The notes under the pieces are model-generated. The model was not told the DNA's origin. It saw only the letters and a list, made by a program, of their open reading frames with translations, and made no database searches. Shown here in pieces: positions 7,813-15,810 of a stretch of 34,726 bases of DNA. The stretch is taken from the NCBI RefSeq assembly GCF_025869345.1, contig NZ_JAOZVW010000111.1, forward strand, positions 1 to 34,726. Reading direction: 5' to 3'. Each line of letters begins with the position of its first letter. Positions within the stretch are counted from its first letter, which is position 1. The position numbers and the translations under genes were made by a program. Origin of the DNA: Sphingopyxis sp. (lineage in GTDB: Bacteria > Pseudomonadota > Alphaproteobacteria > Sphingomonadales > Sphingomonadaceae).

Positions 7813-7937
7813 GCCCTCCCCTTCAGGGGAGGGCAGCGAGACTTACGAACTTGTTCGTTAGTCGCAGCGGGTGGGGTCCATCGACCTTGCGCAAGACCGA
7901 GAAACCCCACCCCAACCCCTCCCCTGAAGGGGAGGGG
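7813..7937. repeat. Multi-hairpin dispersed repeat, copy 2 (inverted)
   Basis: This fills much of the 361-base gap before priA. GCCCTCCCC-TTCA-GGGGAGGGC at 7813-7834; core with ACGAAC-AA-GTTCGT inside 7833-7868; GGGTGGGGT (7869-7877) pairing with ACCCCACCC (7904-7912) around the palindrome CTTGCGCAAG (7886-7895); and CCCCTCCCC-TGAA-GGGGAGGGG at 7916-7937. The order is that of the 4329-4446 element read on the other strand. The core stem has A-T pairs where copy 1 has G-C. No coding capacity is evident. Confidence 0.85.
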
Positions 7938-8022
7938 CTAACGTCAGTTATCGGTCGTTAGCTGCCGCCCCGGCCTCACCGCTTTCCTATTTCCCGCGGC
8001 GCCTTATATCCTCACCCTATTC

Positions 8023-10191
8023 ATGACCCGCGCCCGCGTCCTCCTTCTGACCGCCGCTCTCGGCCCGCTCGACTATCGCGTGCCTTACGGCACCGACGCG
8101 CCGCTCGGCAGCGTCGTCGTCGCGCCGCTGGGGCCGCGGCGGATGGGCGGGGTGGTGTGGGAGGACGAAAGCTTCGGCGCGCCCGAAGCGGTCGGCGACA
8201 ATCGCCTGCGCAACCTGTTCGAGGTTGTGCCGGTGCCGCCGGTCCCCGCGCCGCTCCGCCGCCTCGTAGAATGGACGAGCGACTATTATCTCGCTCCCCC
8301 CGGTGCGGTGCTGCGGATGGTGCTGCCCGGCGCCGCCTTCGCCGACGCGCGCCGCCCGATCGTCGAATATCGCGCCACCGGCGCAATTCCCAAGCGGATG
8401 ACGCCCCAGCGAACGGTCGCGCTCGAAAAGATCGGCGACCGGCAAGGCATCGTCCGCGAACTCGCCGCCATGGCCGAGGTCAGCGAAGCGGTGATCCGCG
8501 GCCTCGTCCAGACCGGGGCGCTCGAAGCGGTCGCCGTCTCGGCCGACCAGCCCTATCCGCAGCCCGACCCCGCCTTCGCGCCGCCCGGTCTATCGGCCGA
8601 ACAGGCCGCCGCCGCCGGCCAGCTTCGTGACGCCGTCGCCGCCGCAAAATTCGAAACGCTGCTGCTCGACGGCGTCACCGGATCGGGCAAGACCGAAGTC
8701 TATATGGAGGCGATCGCCGCCGCGGTCGATGCGGGCAAGCAGGCGCTCGTCCTGCTCCCCGAGATCGCGCTGACCGAGCCGATGCTGACGCGCTTCGCCG
8801 CGCGCTTCGGCTGCGAGCCCGTGGCGTGGCACAGCGGGCTGCGTTCGACCGAGCGCCGCCGCGCCTGGCACAGCATCGCGGCGGGCGAGGCGAAGATCGT
8901 CGTCGGCGCGCGCTCCGCCCTCTTCCTGCCTTACGGAAATCTCGGCGTCATCGTCGTCGACGAGGCGCATGAGACGAGCTTCAAGCAGGAGGACGGCGTC
9001 CATTATCACGCGCGCGACGTCGCGGTGATGCGGGGGCATTTCGAGGGGCTGCCGGTGATCCTCGCGAGCGCCACCCCCGCGCTCGAAAGCCTCGCGCAGG
9101 TCGAGGCGGGGCGCTATCGCCACATCATCCTCCCCGCGCGCTACGGCGGCGCGACGCTGCCCGACCTCGCGGCGATCGACATGCGCAGCGACCCGCCCGA
9201 CCGCGGCCGCTGGCTCGCGCCGCCGCTGGTCGACGCGCTCGCCGACCGGCTGCACAAGGGCGAGCAGAGCCTGCTCTTCCTCAACCGCCGCGGCTTCGCG
9301 CCGCTGACCCTCTGCCGCACCTGCGGTCACCGCATCCAGTGCCCGAACTGCACCGCGTGGATGGTCGAACATCGGCTCGTCCACCGCCTCGCCTGCCATC
9401 ATTGCGGCCATGTCATGCCGCCGCCGCGGCTCTGCCCCGAATGCGAGGACGAGGACAGCCTCGTCGCCTGCGGCCCGGGCGTCGAGCGCGTCGCCGACGA
9501 GGTCGCGCTGCGCTTTCCCGAGGCGCGCACCGCGATCGTCACCAGCGACACCCTCTGGTCGCCCGCCAAGGCCGCCGAGTTCGTCGAGGCGGTGGAGGGC
9601 GGCCTGGTCGACATCATCATCGGCACGCAGCTCGTCACCAAGGGCTATCATTTCCCCAACCTGACCCTGGTCGGCGTCGTCGATGCCGATCTCGGCCTCG
9701 ACGGCGGCGACCTCCGGGCGTCCGAGCGCACCTTCCAGCAGATCGCGCAGGTCGCGGGGCGCGCCGGGCGTGGGGTCAAGCCGGGCGAGGTGCTGATCCA
9801 GACGCGGGTGCCCGACGCCCCCGTCATGGCCGCGCTGGTCGCGAACGACCGCGAGGGCTTCTACGCCGCCGAAGCCGCCGCGCGGCGGCACGCGGGCGCG
9901 CCGCCCTATGGCCGCTTCGCCGCGCTCGTCATCTCGTCCGAGGATATCGAGGTCGCGCGCGGGGTGGCGCAGCGGCTGGGGCAGAAGGCGCCGGCCGCCG
10001 ACGGCCTCGCCATCTATGGCCCCGCCCCCGCGCCGCTTGCGATGCTGCGCGGCCGCCACCGCTTCCGCCTGCTGCTCCACGCCCCGCGCAGCTTCGACCT
10101 GCAAGGCACGATCCGCGACTGGGTGGGGCGCATCGACTGGCCCGCGAAGGCGCGGCTGGCGATCGATATCGATCCCTACAGCTTCGTTTAA
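8023..10191 (+). CDS. priA: Primosomal protein N' (PriA helicase)
   Basis: An ATP-dependent 3'-5' DNA helicase that reloads the replisome at stalled forks. The 722-residue protein has an N-terminal DNA-binding part (1-190), Walker A GVTGSGKT (217-224) and the DEAH box at 313-316. Eight cysteines at 431, 434, 440, 443, 458, 461, 471 and 474 bind two zinc ions. The C-terminal helicase motifs include TKGYHFPNLTLVG and QVAGRAGRG. Length is normal. The ATG at 8023 has no clear Shine-Dalgarno; TTATAT at 8004-8009 could be a -10 box, which would give a very short or absent leader. Its stop codon overlaps that of the convergent PEP-mutase-family gene in TTAA (10188-10191). Confidence 0.96.
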   Translation: MTRARVLLLTAALGPLDYRVPYGTDAPLGSVVVAPLGPRRMGGVVWEDESFGAPEAVGDNRLRNLFEVVPVPPVPAPLRRLVEWTSDYYLAPPGAVLRMVLPGAAFADARRPIVEYRATGAIPKRMTPQRTVALEKIGDRQGIVRELAAMAEVSEAVIRGLVQTGALEAVAVSADQPYPQPDPAFAPPGLSAEQAAAAGQLRDAVAAAKFETLLLDGVTGSGKTEVYMEAIAAAVDAGKQALVLLPEIALTEPMLTRFAARFGCEPVAWHSGLRSTERRRAWHSIAAGEAKIVVGARSALFLPYGNLGVIVVDEAHETSFKQEDGVHYHARDVAVMRGHFEGLPVILASATPALESLAQVEAGRYRHIILPARYGGATLPDLAAIDMRSDPPDRGRWLAPPLVDALADRLHKGEQSLLFLNRRGFAPLTLCRTCGHRIQCPNCTAWMVEHRLVHRLACHHCGHVMPPPRLCPECEDEDSLVACGPGVERVADEVALRFPEARTAIVTSDTLWSPAKAAEFVEAVEGGLVDIIIGTQLVTKGYHFPNLTLVGVVDADLGLDGGDLRASERTFQQIAQVAGRAGRGVKPGEVLIQTRVPDAPVMAALVANDREGFYAAEAAARRHAGAPPYGRFAALVISSEDIEVARGVAQRLGQKAPAADGLAIYGPAPAPLAMLRGRHRFRLLLHAPRSFDLQGTIRDWVGRIDWPAKARLAIDIDPYSFV

Positions 10192-10946
10192 TAATCGGGT
10201 TCGGCGCCGCCGAGCACCTGCTCGGCCTGCCCGGTCAGCCACGCCATCGCCGCCGCCCAGGGCTGATGCCCGTGGCTGATCCGCGCGACGCCGAGCGCCG
10301 CGAGTTCCTTGTGCGTCGGCCCGGCCTTCGACCGCAATATATTGACCGGTAGCGGCGATCCCTCGCAGATCGCGCCGATGCAGCGCGCATCGCCGAGGAA
10401 GGGCACGAACAGCGACCCCGCCCCCGCGTCGGCATAGGCCCGCGCGCGCTCGAGCGTCGCGGCGATCAGCGCGTCGCCGTCCTTCGCGGCATCGGCCCCG
10501 CGAAACACGTCGCAGCGCGCGTTGACGAAAATGCCGGTGTCGGCGGCGGTGCGGTAGCGCGCCTGCGCCTCGCCGATCGCGAGCAGATCGCTCTGGCCGG
10601 GTAGCCGGTCCTCCATATTGATCCCCGCCGCGCCCGCCGCTTTCGCGCGGCCGACCGAAACGCCGACCGCCGCCGGATCGGCGCCATAGCCCGATTCCAT
10701 GTCGATCGTCACCGGCAGGTCGGTGACCGACAATATGCGGGCCAGATTCTCGAACACATCCTCGATCGGGAAATCCTCGCCGTCGGCGCGCCCCTGCGCG
10801 CCCGCGACGCCGAAGCTGCCGGTCGCGATCGCCCTGGCGCCGGCGGCCGCGACCGCCTTCGCGCTCCCCGCGTCCCAGATGTTGACGAGGATCAGCGGAT
10901 CGCCGGGAATGTGAAGCGCGCGGAAGGCTGCAATCTTGTCAGTCAT
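10188..10946 (-). CDS. Isocitrate lyase/PEP mutase family protein
   Basis: A 252-residue TIM-barrel protein of the isocitrate lyase/phosphoenolpyruvate mutase superfamily, whose members make or break C-C or C-P bonds on 2-oxoacids. Visible family marks are VNIWDAGSA (W24, D25), the metal-binding DMESGYG (D82, E84), GINMEDR (E112) and FVNARCDVF. The KKCGH loop of true isocitrate lyase is absent, so that activity is unlikely; oxaloacetate-decarboxylase- or carboxyphosphonoenolpyruvate-like chemistry is possible. The ATG overlaps the ada stop codon (ATGA at 10943-10946), so the pair is translationally coupled and transcribed from the ada promoter. The exact substrate cannot be read from the sequence. 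Confidence 0.85.
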   Translation of the reverse strand: MTDKIAAFRALHIPGDPLILVNIWDAGSAKAVAAAGARAIATGSFGVAGAQGRADGEDFPIEDVFENLARILSVTDLPVTIDMESGYGADPAAVGVSVGRAKAAGAAGINMEDRLPGQSDLLAIGEAQARYRTAADTGIFVNARCDVFRGADAAKDGDALIAATLERARAYADAGAGSLFVPFLGDARCIGAICEGSPLPVNILRSKAGPTHKELAALGVARISHGHQPWAAAMAWLTGQAEQVLGGAEPDY

Positions 10947-11992
10947 CGGATTTCCCTTTTCAAAAGTTCGCGTTTGATCGGCAGGCCATAGGCATAGCCG
11001 CCGAGCGAGCCGTCGCTGCGCACGACGCGGTGGCACGGGATGAGCACCGCGACATTGTTCGCGCCATTGGCGCTTCCCGCCGCACGCACCGCCTTGGGCT
11101 TGCCGACCGCGGCGGCGATGTCGGTGTAGCTGCGCGTCTCGCCTGCCGGAATCTTGCGGAGTTCGCGCCACACGGCTTCCTGAAAGGCGGTGCCTTTCAC
11201 GTCGATCGGGATATGGTCGAAACCCGCCGCCGGCGTCTCGACCGCATCGACGACCTCTTTTAGCAGCGCCGCGAAGTCCGCGCCGCCCTCGACCAGCTCG
11301 GCCGCGGGAAAACGGTCCTCGAGCGCTTCGCGCCCTTCGTCGAAGCTCAGGCGGCACACGCCCTTCGCGGTCGCCGCGACGAGCATATCGCCGAGGCTGG
11401 TCGGCACCACCGCCCAATGGATCGTCGCGCCCTTGCCGCCGTTCACCCAGGCCGAAGCCGTCATCCCCATACGTCCCTCCATATGCCCATAGAAACGCGA
11501 CGGCCCCGAAAAGCCCGCGTCATAGATCGCGTCGGTCACCCGCGTGCCATCGCTCAGCGCCTGTCGCGCCCGCTCCTCGCGCAAGGCGCGCGCATAGGCG
11601 GCGGGTGACAGGCCGGTGTGGCGGGTGAAGACGCGCTGGAAATGCGTCGGCGAATAGCCGGTGCGCGCGGCAAGGTCGGCGAGCGCGAGCGGTTCCTCGC
11701 TCGCCTTGATCGCCGCGATCGCCGCGAGCACCGCACCCTCGTCGCGCGCGACATCGTCGGGCAGGCAGCGCTTGCATGGGCGGAGCCCCGCGTCGCGCGC
11801 CGCCGCGCCGCCCTCGAAGAAGCGGACATTGCCGCGCGCCGGATGGCGCGCCGCGCAGCTCGGCCGGCAATAGATGCCGGTGGTCAGCACCCCGGTGACG
11901 AAGCGCCCGTCGAGCGCCCGGTCGCGGCGCAGCACCGCGGCCCAGCGATCGTCGTCGGTCATGGCTTCTGGGGTCATGGTTTCGGCGTTCAT
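10943..11992 (-). CDS. ada: Bifunctional Ada: O6-methylguanine methyltransferase and activator
   Basis: Repairs alkylated DNA and activates the adaptive response after self-methylation. The 349-residue protein has the N-terminal zinc domain with Cys42, Cys46, Cys73 and Cys76 (GIYCRPSC, PCKRC), where Cys42 accepts methyl from phosphotriesters. An AraC-type HTH follows (about 88-180, including TGYSPTHFQRVFTRHTG). The C-terminal methyltransferase domain has the acceptor Cys320 in IPCHRVV. All parts of E. coli Ada are present at the same spacing. The start ATG 11992 is preceded by AAGGAAAG. It forms an overlapping pair with the PEP-mutase-family gene downstream, which may therefore be induced by alkylation damage. 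Confidence 0.95.
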   Translation of the reverse strand: MNAETMTPEAMTDDDRWAAVLRRDRALDGRFVTGVLTTGIYCRPSCAARHPARGNVRFFEGGAAARDAGLRPCKRCLPDDVARDEGAVLAAIAAIKASEEPLALADLAARTGYSPTHFQRVFTRHTGLSPAAYARALREERARQALSDGTRVTDAIYDAGFSGPSRFYGHMEGRMGMTASAWVNGGKGATIHWAVVPTSLGDMLVAATAKGVCRLSFDEGREALEDRFPAAELVEGGADFAALLKEVVDAVETPAAGFDHIPIDVKGTAFQEAVWRELRKIPAGETRSYTDIAAAVGKPKAVRAAGSANGANNVAVLIPCHRVVRSDGSLGGYAYGLPIKRELLKREIR

Positions 11993-12153
11993 CGTCTTTC
12001 CTTTCCTAAGGAGCTTGTCGCCGCATTGCCATGGCTTCGATGCGCACGCGTCCCGATGCTTGCGCTCAAAGCGGCATCAACCGTGTTACTGTATTATATC
12101 ATTGACTCACCTGGGAGAATGCACCACTTTCCGGCTCCATAGGGGAGCAGACC

Positions 12154-12975
12154 ATGGCGACCATCGACGCATCCTTCACGCCCGCGCGCCCGGCGCGCCG
12201 GATCGACTGGTTCGGGCGCGCCGCGACTTTCTGTTACCTGTCGGTTGCGGCGGGACAGCTTCTGTTCACCGCCTTCATCCTGCTCTTCTATTATCCCTCG
12301 TCGCTTTCGGGCCATTTCGAGCGCTGGAACAGCAAGCCGCTGATTACCGGCTTCGTCGCCGGTGACACGGTGGGCAATCTCTTCTTCGCGGCCCATGTGC
12401 TGATGGCGGCGGTGATCAGTTTCGGCGGGCTGGTGCAGCTCATCCCTGTGATTCGCGGCCGCTGGCCGGCGGTCCACCGCTGGAACGGGCGGCTCTATCT
12501 TTTCTGCGCGCTCGCGCTGTCGCTCGGCGGGCTGTGGCTCGTCTGGGCGCGCGGCACGTGGATGAACCTGACCGGCGCCTTCGGCATCTCGCTCGATGCG
12601 CTGCTGATTCTCGCCTGTGCCGCGCTCGCCTGGCGCAACGCCCGCGCGCGCCGCTTTGCCGAGCATCGCCGCTGGGCCATCCGGCTGTTCGCGGTCGCGA
12701 GCGCGGTCTGGTTCATGCGCGTCGGCTATATGGCGTGGGGCATCGCGACCGGCGGCGCGGGGATCGGCGATGCGATGGACGGTCCGTTCGACCTCTTCCT
12801 CGCCTTCGCCAATTCGCTGCTGCCATTGGCCGTCGCCGAGCTTTATCTCCGCGCCGGCACGCGCGGGACAGCGGCAGCGAAAAAGAGCGTCGCCGCGTTG
12901 CTGACGGTCAGCGGCCTCGTCATCCTTGGCGGCAGCGCGGGCGCATGGATGGTGATGTGGAGCCCCTACCTCTAG
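12154..12975 (+). CDS. DUF2306 family integral membrane protein
   Basis: A 273-residue inner-membrane protein with about seven hydrophobic segments: roughly 24-46, 66-99 (two close segments), 112-131, 137-158, 170-190, 205-228 and 245-268. The central features GHFERWN and the HRWNGRLYLFCALALSLGG region, with conserved His, Trp and Arg, fit the DUF2306 family. Its function is unknown; some members resemble heme- or quinone-binding membrane proteins. GGGGAG upstream gives a good Shine-Dalgarno for ATG 12154. It is divergent from ada with 161 bases between, and TATTAT at 12092-12097 may belong to its promoter. The protease gene follows 36 bases later in the same direction. Confidence 0.8.
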   Translation: MATIDASFTPARPARRIDWFGRAATFCYLSVAAGQLLFTAFILLFYYPSSLSGHFERWNSKPLITGFVAGDTVGNLFFAAHVLMAAVISFGGLVQLIPVIRGRWPAVHRWNGRLYLFCALALSLGGLWLVWARGTWMNLTGAFGISLDALLILACAALAWRNARARRFAEHRRWAIRLFAVASAVWFMRVGYMAWGIATGGAGIGDAMDGPFDLFLAFANSLLPLAVAELYLRAGTRGTAAAKKSVAALLTVSGLVILGGSAGAWMVMWSPYL

Positions 12976-13011
12976 CTTGCCTTCCGATCGTCAGCGGTTA
13001 GGGTCCGCGCC

Positions 13012-14538
13012 ATGACCCGCCTCCTCGCACTCCTTCTCGCCCTGCTCACCGCCACCGTCGTGCTCCCGGCGCGCGCCGCCGACGATATCAGCGCCGCGTC
13101 GCGCAGCGTCGTGCGCGTCGTCACCGTCGCGATGGTCGACGGCGAGGTCGTCGGCTTCGGTCACGGCAGCGGCATCGCCATTTCGCCGACACGCATCGTC
13201 ACCAACGCGCATGTCGTCGAATCGGCGGTCAAATATCCGAACAATGTCGCACTGGGCGTCGTCCCGTCGGAGGGGCAGAAAAGCTATGCCGGCAAGCTGA
13301 TCGCGATCGATACCAATCGCGACCTCGCGCTGATCGAGATCAGCGGGACGCGGCTGCCCGCTGCCGCGGTCTATTCGGGGCCGCTCGATTCGGGTGCCGA
13401 CGTCGTCGCGCTCGGCTATCCGGGCAATGTCGACCTCGCGACCGCGCGCAGCGCCGCCGATTATATCACCCCGCGCACGCCGGTGCGCAGCGAGGGCAAT
13501 CTGTCGAACACGCAAAGCGTCGACGGCGTCGCGATGCTCGTCCACACCGCGAAGATCTCGCGCGGCAATTCGGGCGGCCCGCTCGTTGATCAGTGCGGGC
13601 GCATCGTCGGCATCAACACCGCGATCACCCGCGCCGACGACGGCGATTCGCCTTTCGCCTTCGCGATCTCGACGCGTGAGGTCGCGCGCTTCCTCGCCGA
13701 CGCGGGACAGCAATATGGCTCCATCGGAACGCCTTGCCTGTCGATGGCGGAAGCCGACGCGCGCGACCGCGCCGCGCTCGACGCCGACGCCCGCAAGACC
13801 GCCGAGGCGAATGCCGCGAAGGACGCCGCCGCCGCACTCGACCGCCAGCTCAAACAGGCGCGCGCCGAAGAGGCCGCGCTCGATGCGCGCGAGAACCGTA
13901 TTGCGCTCGCCGGCGTGCTGTTCGTGATCGGCGCGCTGTCGGCGGGCGCGGCGATGCTATTCTATAGCCAGAAGAAGATGCGCAACGCGAAGATCGCGGG
14001 CGGGGCCGGCGCCGTGCTGGTGCTCGGCGCCGCGGTGCTGTTCGTCACCCGACCCGACGCGCACGCCGAGATCAAGGACGAAGCCGCCGCGCCCGCGACG
14101 CCCGACTCGCCGAAGATCGCCGAGGGCAATTATCTCTGCACGATCCGACCCGACCGGAGCCGTATCACGGTGTCGTCGACCACCGACGTGCCGGTGAAGA
14201 TCGCGGCGAACGGCTGCGTCAACGACCGCACCCAATATGCGATGGGCGCCGACGGCCATTGGCAGCGCATCCTCGTCCCGAACGAGGAAGCGACGGTGAC
14301 GGTCGCGTCGATCGATCCGACGGGCCAGGAATATCGCGTCGACCGCTATCTGCTCGACGCCGATACGATGGCGAAAGCGCGCGAGATTCGCGCCGGCGTG
14401 ACGCTCAAGAGCTGCACCGCCGATCCCGACGCGCTCGCGGGGCTGGCGACGCAGCAGGAGGCGATCCGCGCCGTGCTGCCCCCGACGCCCAACGAGCGGC
14501 TGGTCTATCAGTGCCAGAAGGGGGCGGCGGCGCCTTGA
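13012..14538 (+). CDS. Membrane-anchored trypsin-like serine protease
   Basis: A 508-residue envelope protein. It has a signal peptide (1-23, ending ARAAD) and a trypsin-like domain (about 25-235) with triad His67 in TNAHVV, Asp104 in NRDLALIEI and Ser187 in RGNSGGPL, related to DegP-type proteases but without a PDZ domain. An Ala/Arg/Glu/Asp-rich stretch likely to form a coiled coil runs from 245 to 296. Two membrane helices (about 298-317 and 328-346) are separated by the positive loop KKMRNAK. A C-terminal domain of about 155 residues with four cysteines (CTIRP, GCVND, KSCTAD, YQCQK) completes it. Topology suggests protease and C-terminal domain both face the periplasm. Substrate unknown; the tail matches no family I recognise. 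Confidence 0.85.
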   Translation: MTRLLALLLALLTATVVLPARAADDISAASRSVVRVVTVAMVDGEVVGFGHGSGIAISPTRIVTNAHVVESAVKYPNNVALGVVPSEGQKSYAGKLIAIDTNRDLALIEISGTRLPAAAVYSGPLDSGADVVALGYPGNVDLATARSAADYITPRTPVRSEGNLSNTQSVDGVAMLVHTAKISRGNSGGPLVDQCGRIVGINTAITRADDGDSPFAFAISTREVARFLADAGQQYGSIGTPCLSMAEADARDRAALDADARKTAEANAAKDAAAALDRQLKQARAEEAALDARENRIALAGVLFVIGALSAGAAMLFYSQKKMRNAKIAGGAGAVLVLGAAVLFVTRPDAHAEIKDEAAAPATPDSPKIAEGNYLCTIRPDRSRITVSSTTDVPVKIAANGCVNDRTQYAMGADGHWQRILVPNEEATVTVASIDPTGQEYRVDRYLLDADTMAKAREIRAGVTLKSCTADPDALAGLATQQEAIRAVLPPTPNERLVYQCQKGAAAP

Positions 14539-14570
14539 CGTGACCAGTTAAAAGACCTATTAAATGGTCA
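14535..14570 (+). promoter_or_regulatory. Promoter and operator of the toxin-antitoxin pair
   Basis: TTGACG (14535-14540), 17 bases, then TATTAA (14558-14563) form a well-spaced promoter. The perfect inverted repeat TGACCA (14541-14546) and TGGTCA (14565-14570) brackets the -10 box and is a good autoregulatory operator. Transcription would begin at about 14570, exactly at the second in-frame ATG, suggesting a leaderless mRNA. Confidence 0.6.
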
Positions 14571-14818
14571 TGGGAAAGCCGCTTCTCGCCGACTTCGGCA
14601 TCAGCATTTCGGAACTCAAGAAGAATCCGTCCGCCGCCATCCGCGCCGCCGATGGCGCGCCGGTCGCGATCCTCAATCGCAACACGCCCGAAGCCTATCT
14701 CGTCCCGGCCGATGCGTGGGAAGCGATCCTCGACGCACTCGACGACATCGAACTGGTGCGGATCGTCAAGGAACGCCAGGGTCAGGAGGAAATCGAGGTT
14801 TCGATTGACGACCTATAG
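14564..14818 (+). CDS. Antitoxin, Phd/YefM type
   Basis: An 84-residue (or 82, if started at ATG 14570) antitoxin that should bind the toxin with its C-terminal part and DNA with its N-terminal part. The Phd/YefM fold is indicated by FGISISELKKNPSAAIRAADGAPVAILNRN followed by EAYLVPADAWEAILDALDDI. The acidic tail (EEIEVSIDDL) suits wrapping a basic toxin. Neither ATG has a Shine-Dalgarno sequence. The promoter places the transcription start at the second ATG, so that one may be the real start as a leaderless message. The toxin gene overlaps its last 14 bases. Confidence 0.88.
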   Translation: MVMGKPLLADFGISISELKKNPSAAIRAADGAPVAILNRNTPEAYLVPADAWEAILDALDDIELVRIVKERQGQEEIEVSIDDL

Positions 14819-15092
14819 GCTCACCTTTCTTCGCGACGCGAAGAAGGAATGGGACAAGCTGGCGCCGCCGCTCCGCAGACAACTCGAAAAGAAACTGCGC
14901 GAACGTTTGAACACGCACCGCGTCGAGGCGGATCGGCTGCATGGCCTGCCCGATTGCTATAAAATCAAATTGCGCTCGGTGGGATACAGGCTCGTCTATC
15001 GCGTCTTCGACGATCGCATCGTGGTGCAGATCGTGGCAATCGGCAAACGCGAGCGGAACGAAGCCTATGCGCGCGCCAAACGGCGCCTCTAA
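14805..15092 (+). CDS. Toxin, RelE/ParE superfamily
   Basis: A basic 95-residue RelE-like protein, probably a ribosome-dependent mRNA endonuclease that stops translation when freed from its antitoxin. The fold signature is clear: LTFLRDAKKEWDKLAPPLRRQLEKKL, then LPDCYKIKLRSVGYRLVYRV, then VAIGKRERNEAYARA. The Lys of YKIKL, Arg of GYRLVYR and Arg of GKRER match the positions of RelE catalytic residues. No ATG or GTG lies at the right place; TTG 14805 gives the normal RelE beginning and overlaps the antitoxin by 14 bases. GAGG at 14796-14799 and AGGAGGA at 14784-14790 precede it. The stop overlaps the convergent hydrolase stop. Confidence 0.85.
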   Translation: MTTYRLTFLRDAKKEWDKLAPPLRRQLEKKLRERLNTHRVEADRLHGLPDCYKIKLRSVGYRLVYRVFDDRIVVQIVAIGKRERNEAYARAKRRL

Positions 15093-15778
15093 CCCCCGCA
15101 CGCCTTGAACAGCATCAGCGTCCGCTCGCGCGCCAGCTCGCTGCTCGGTTCGTGATAGTCCTTGCGCCGGTCGCTGTTGAAGCCGTGTCCGGCTTCATAG
15201 ACGAAGATCTGCGCGGTCGGATGCGCTTTCGCGATCAGCGCCTCGACGCCCTCTATCGGAATGCCGCCGTCGAAGCGGCCGAAATGGGCGATCGCCGCGC
15301 AGGCGGGCGCCTGATCGGCGAACTGGGTCGGGACGAGACTGCCGTAATAGGCCGACGCCGCCGCGAGGTCGGGGCTGATCTGCGCCATCCGCCACGCCAC
15401 CGAGCCGCCATAGCAATAGCCGGTGATGAAGACCGGGGCCCCAGAACCATTGGCGCCTTTGAGCGCATCGATGCAGGTCTGCGCGTCCTTCAGGCTCTGC
15501 TCGAACGGATGGAGCTTTCGCGCCAGCTCGACCGCGCGCTCGAACTGCGGTCCCGAATAGTCGCTCTCGAACCCCGGATGCTCGCGGTCGAACAGCGCGG
15601 GCGCCAGCACCTCATAGCCGTCGGCGGCATATTCGTCGCAAAGCTCGCGGATATGGTCGGTGACCCCGAAGATTTCCTGGATGAGGACGAGCCCGCCGCG
15701 ACGCTCGCCTTCCGCCTCGGCATGATAGACCGCGATCTCGGCGCCATCGTCCATCGTCATGCGGATCATTCCGCCCAT
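15089..15778 (-). CDS. Dienelactone hydrolase family protein
   Basis: An alpha/beta hydrolase of 229 residues. Dienelactone hydrolases open lactone rings in chloroaromatic degradation, but many relatives have other ester substrates. The Cys-Asp-His triad is visible: Cys122 in GYCYGGS, Asp170 in FGRFDGG and His198 in YEAGHGF. Glu36 in QEIFG is the residue that activates the cysteine. No signal peptide, so cytoplasmic. MGGMIRM at 15778 is chosen as the start because it begins the domain, with AAGAGAG upstream. No other aromatic-degradation gene is nearby, so a general role is more likely. The gene is convergent with the toxin, with stops overlapping by 3 bases. Confidence 0.88.
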   Translation of the reverse strand: MGGMIRMTMDDGAEIAVYHAEAEGERRGGLVLIQEIFGVTDHIRELCDEYAADGYEVLAPALFDREHPGFESDYSGPQFERAVELARKLHPFEQSLKDAQTCIDALKGANGSGAPVFITGYCYGGSVAWRMAQISPDLAAASAYYGSLVPTQFADQAPACAAIAHFGRFDGGIPIEGVEALIAKAHPTAQIFVYEAGHGFNSDRRKDYHEPSSELARERTLMLFKACGG

Positions 15779-15810
15779 GGGCTTTACTCTCTTCCCCGTT
15801 CGGACTGAGC

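Noticed and set aside
8590..10242. Minus-strand open frame opposite priA
   Set aside because: No domain; all PriA motifs are on the plus strand.
12092..12108. Strong promoter between ada and the DUF2306 gene
   Set aside because: TATTAT is present, but no -35 box at proper distance on the plus strand was found, so it is mentioned only in the gene entry.
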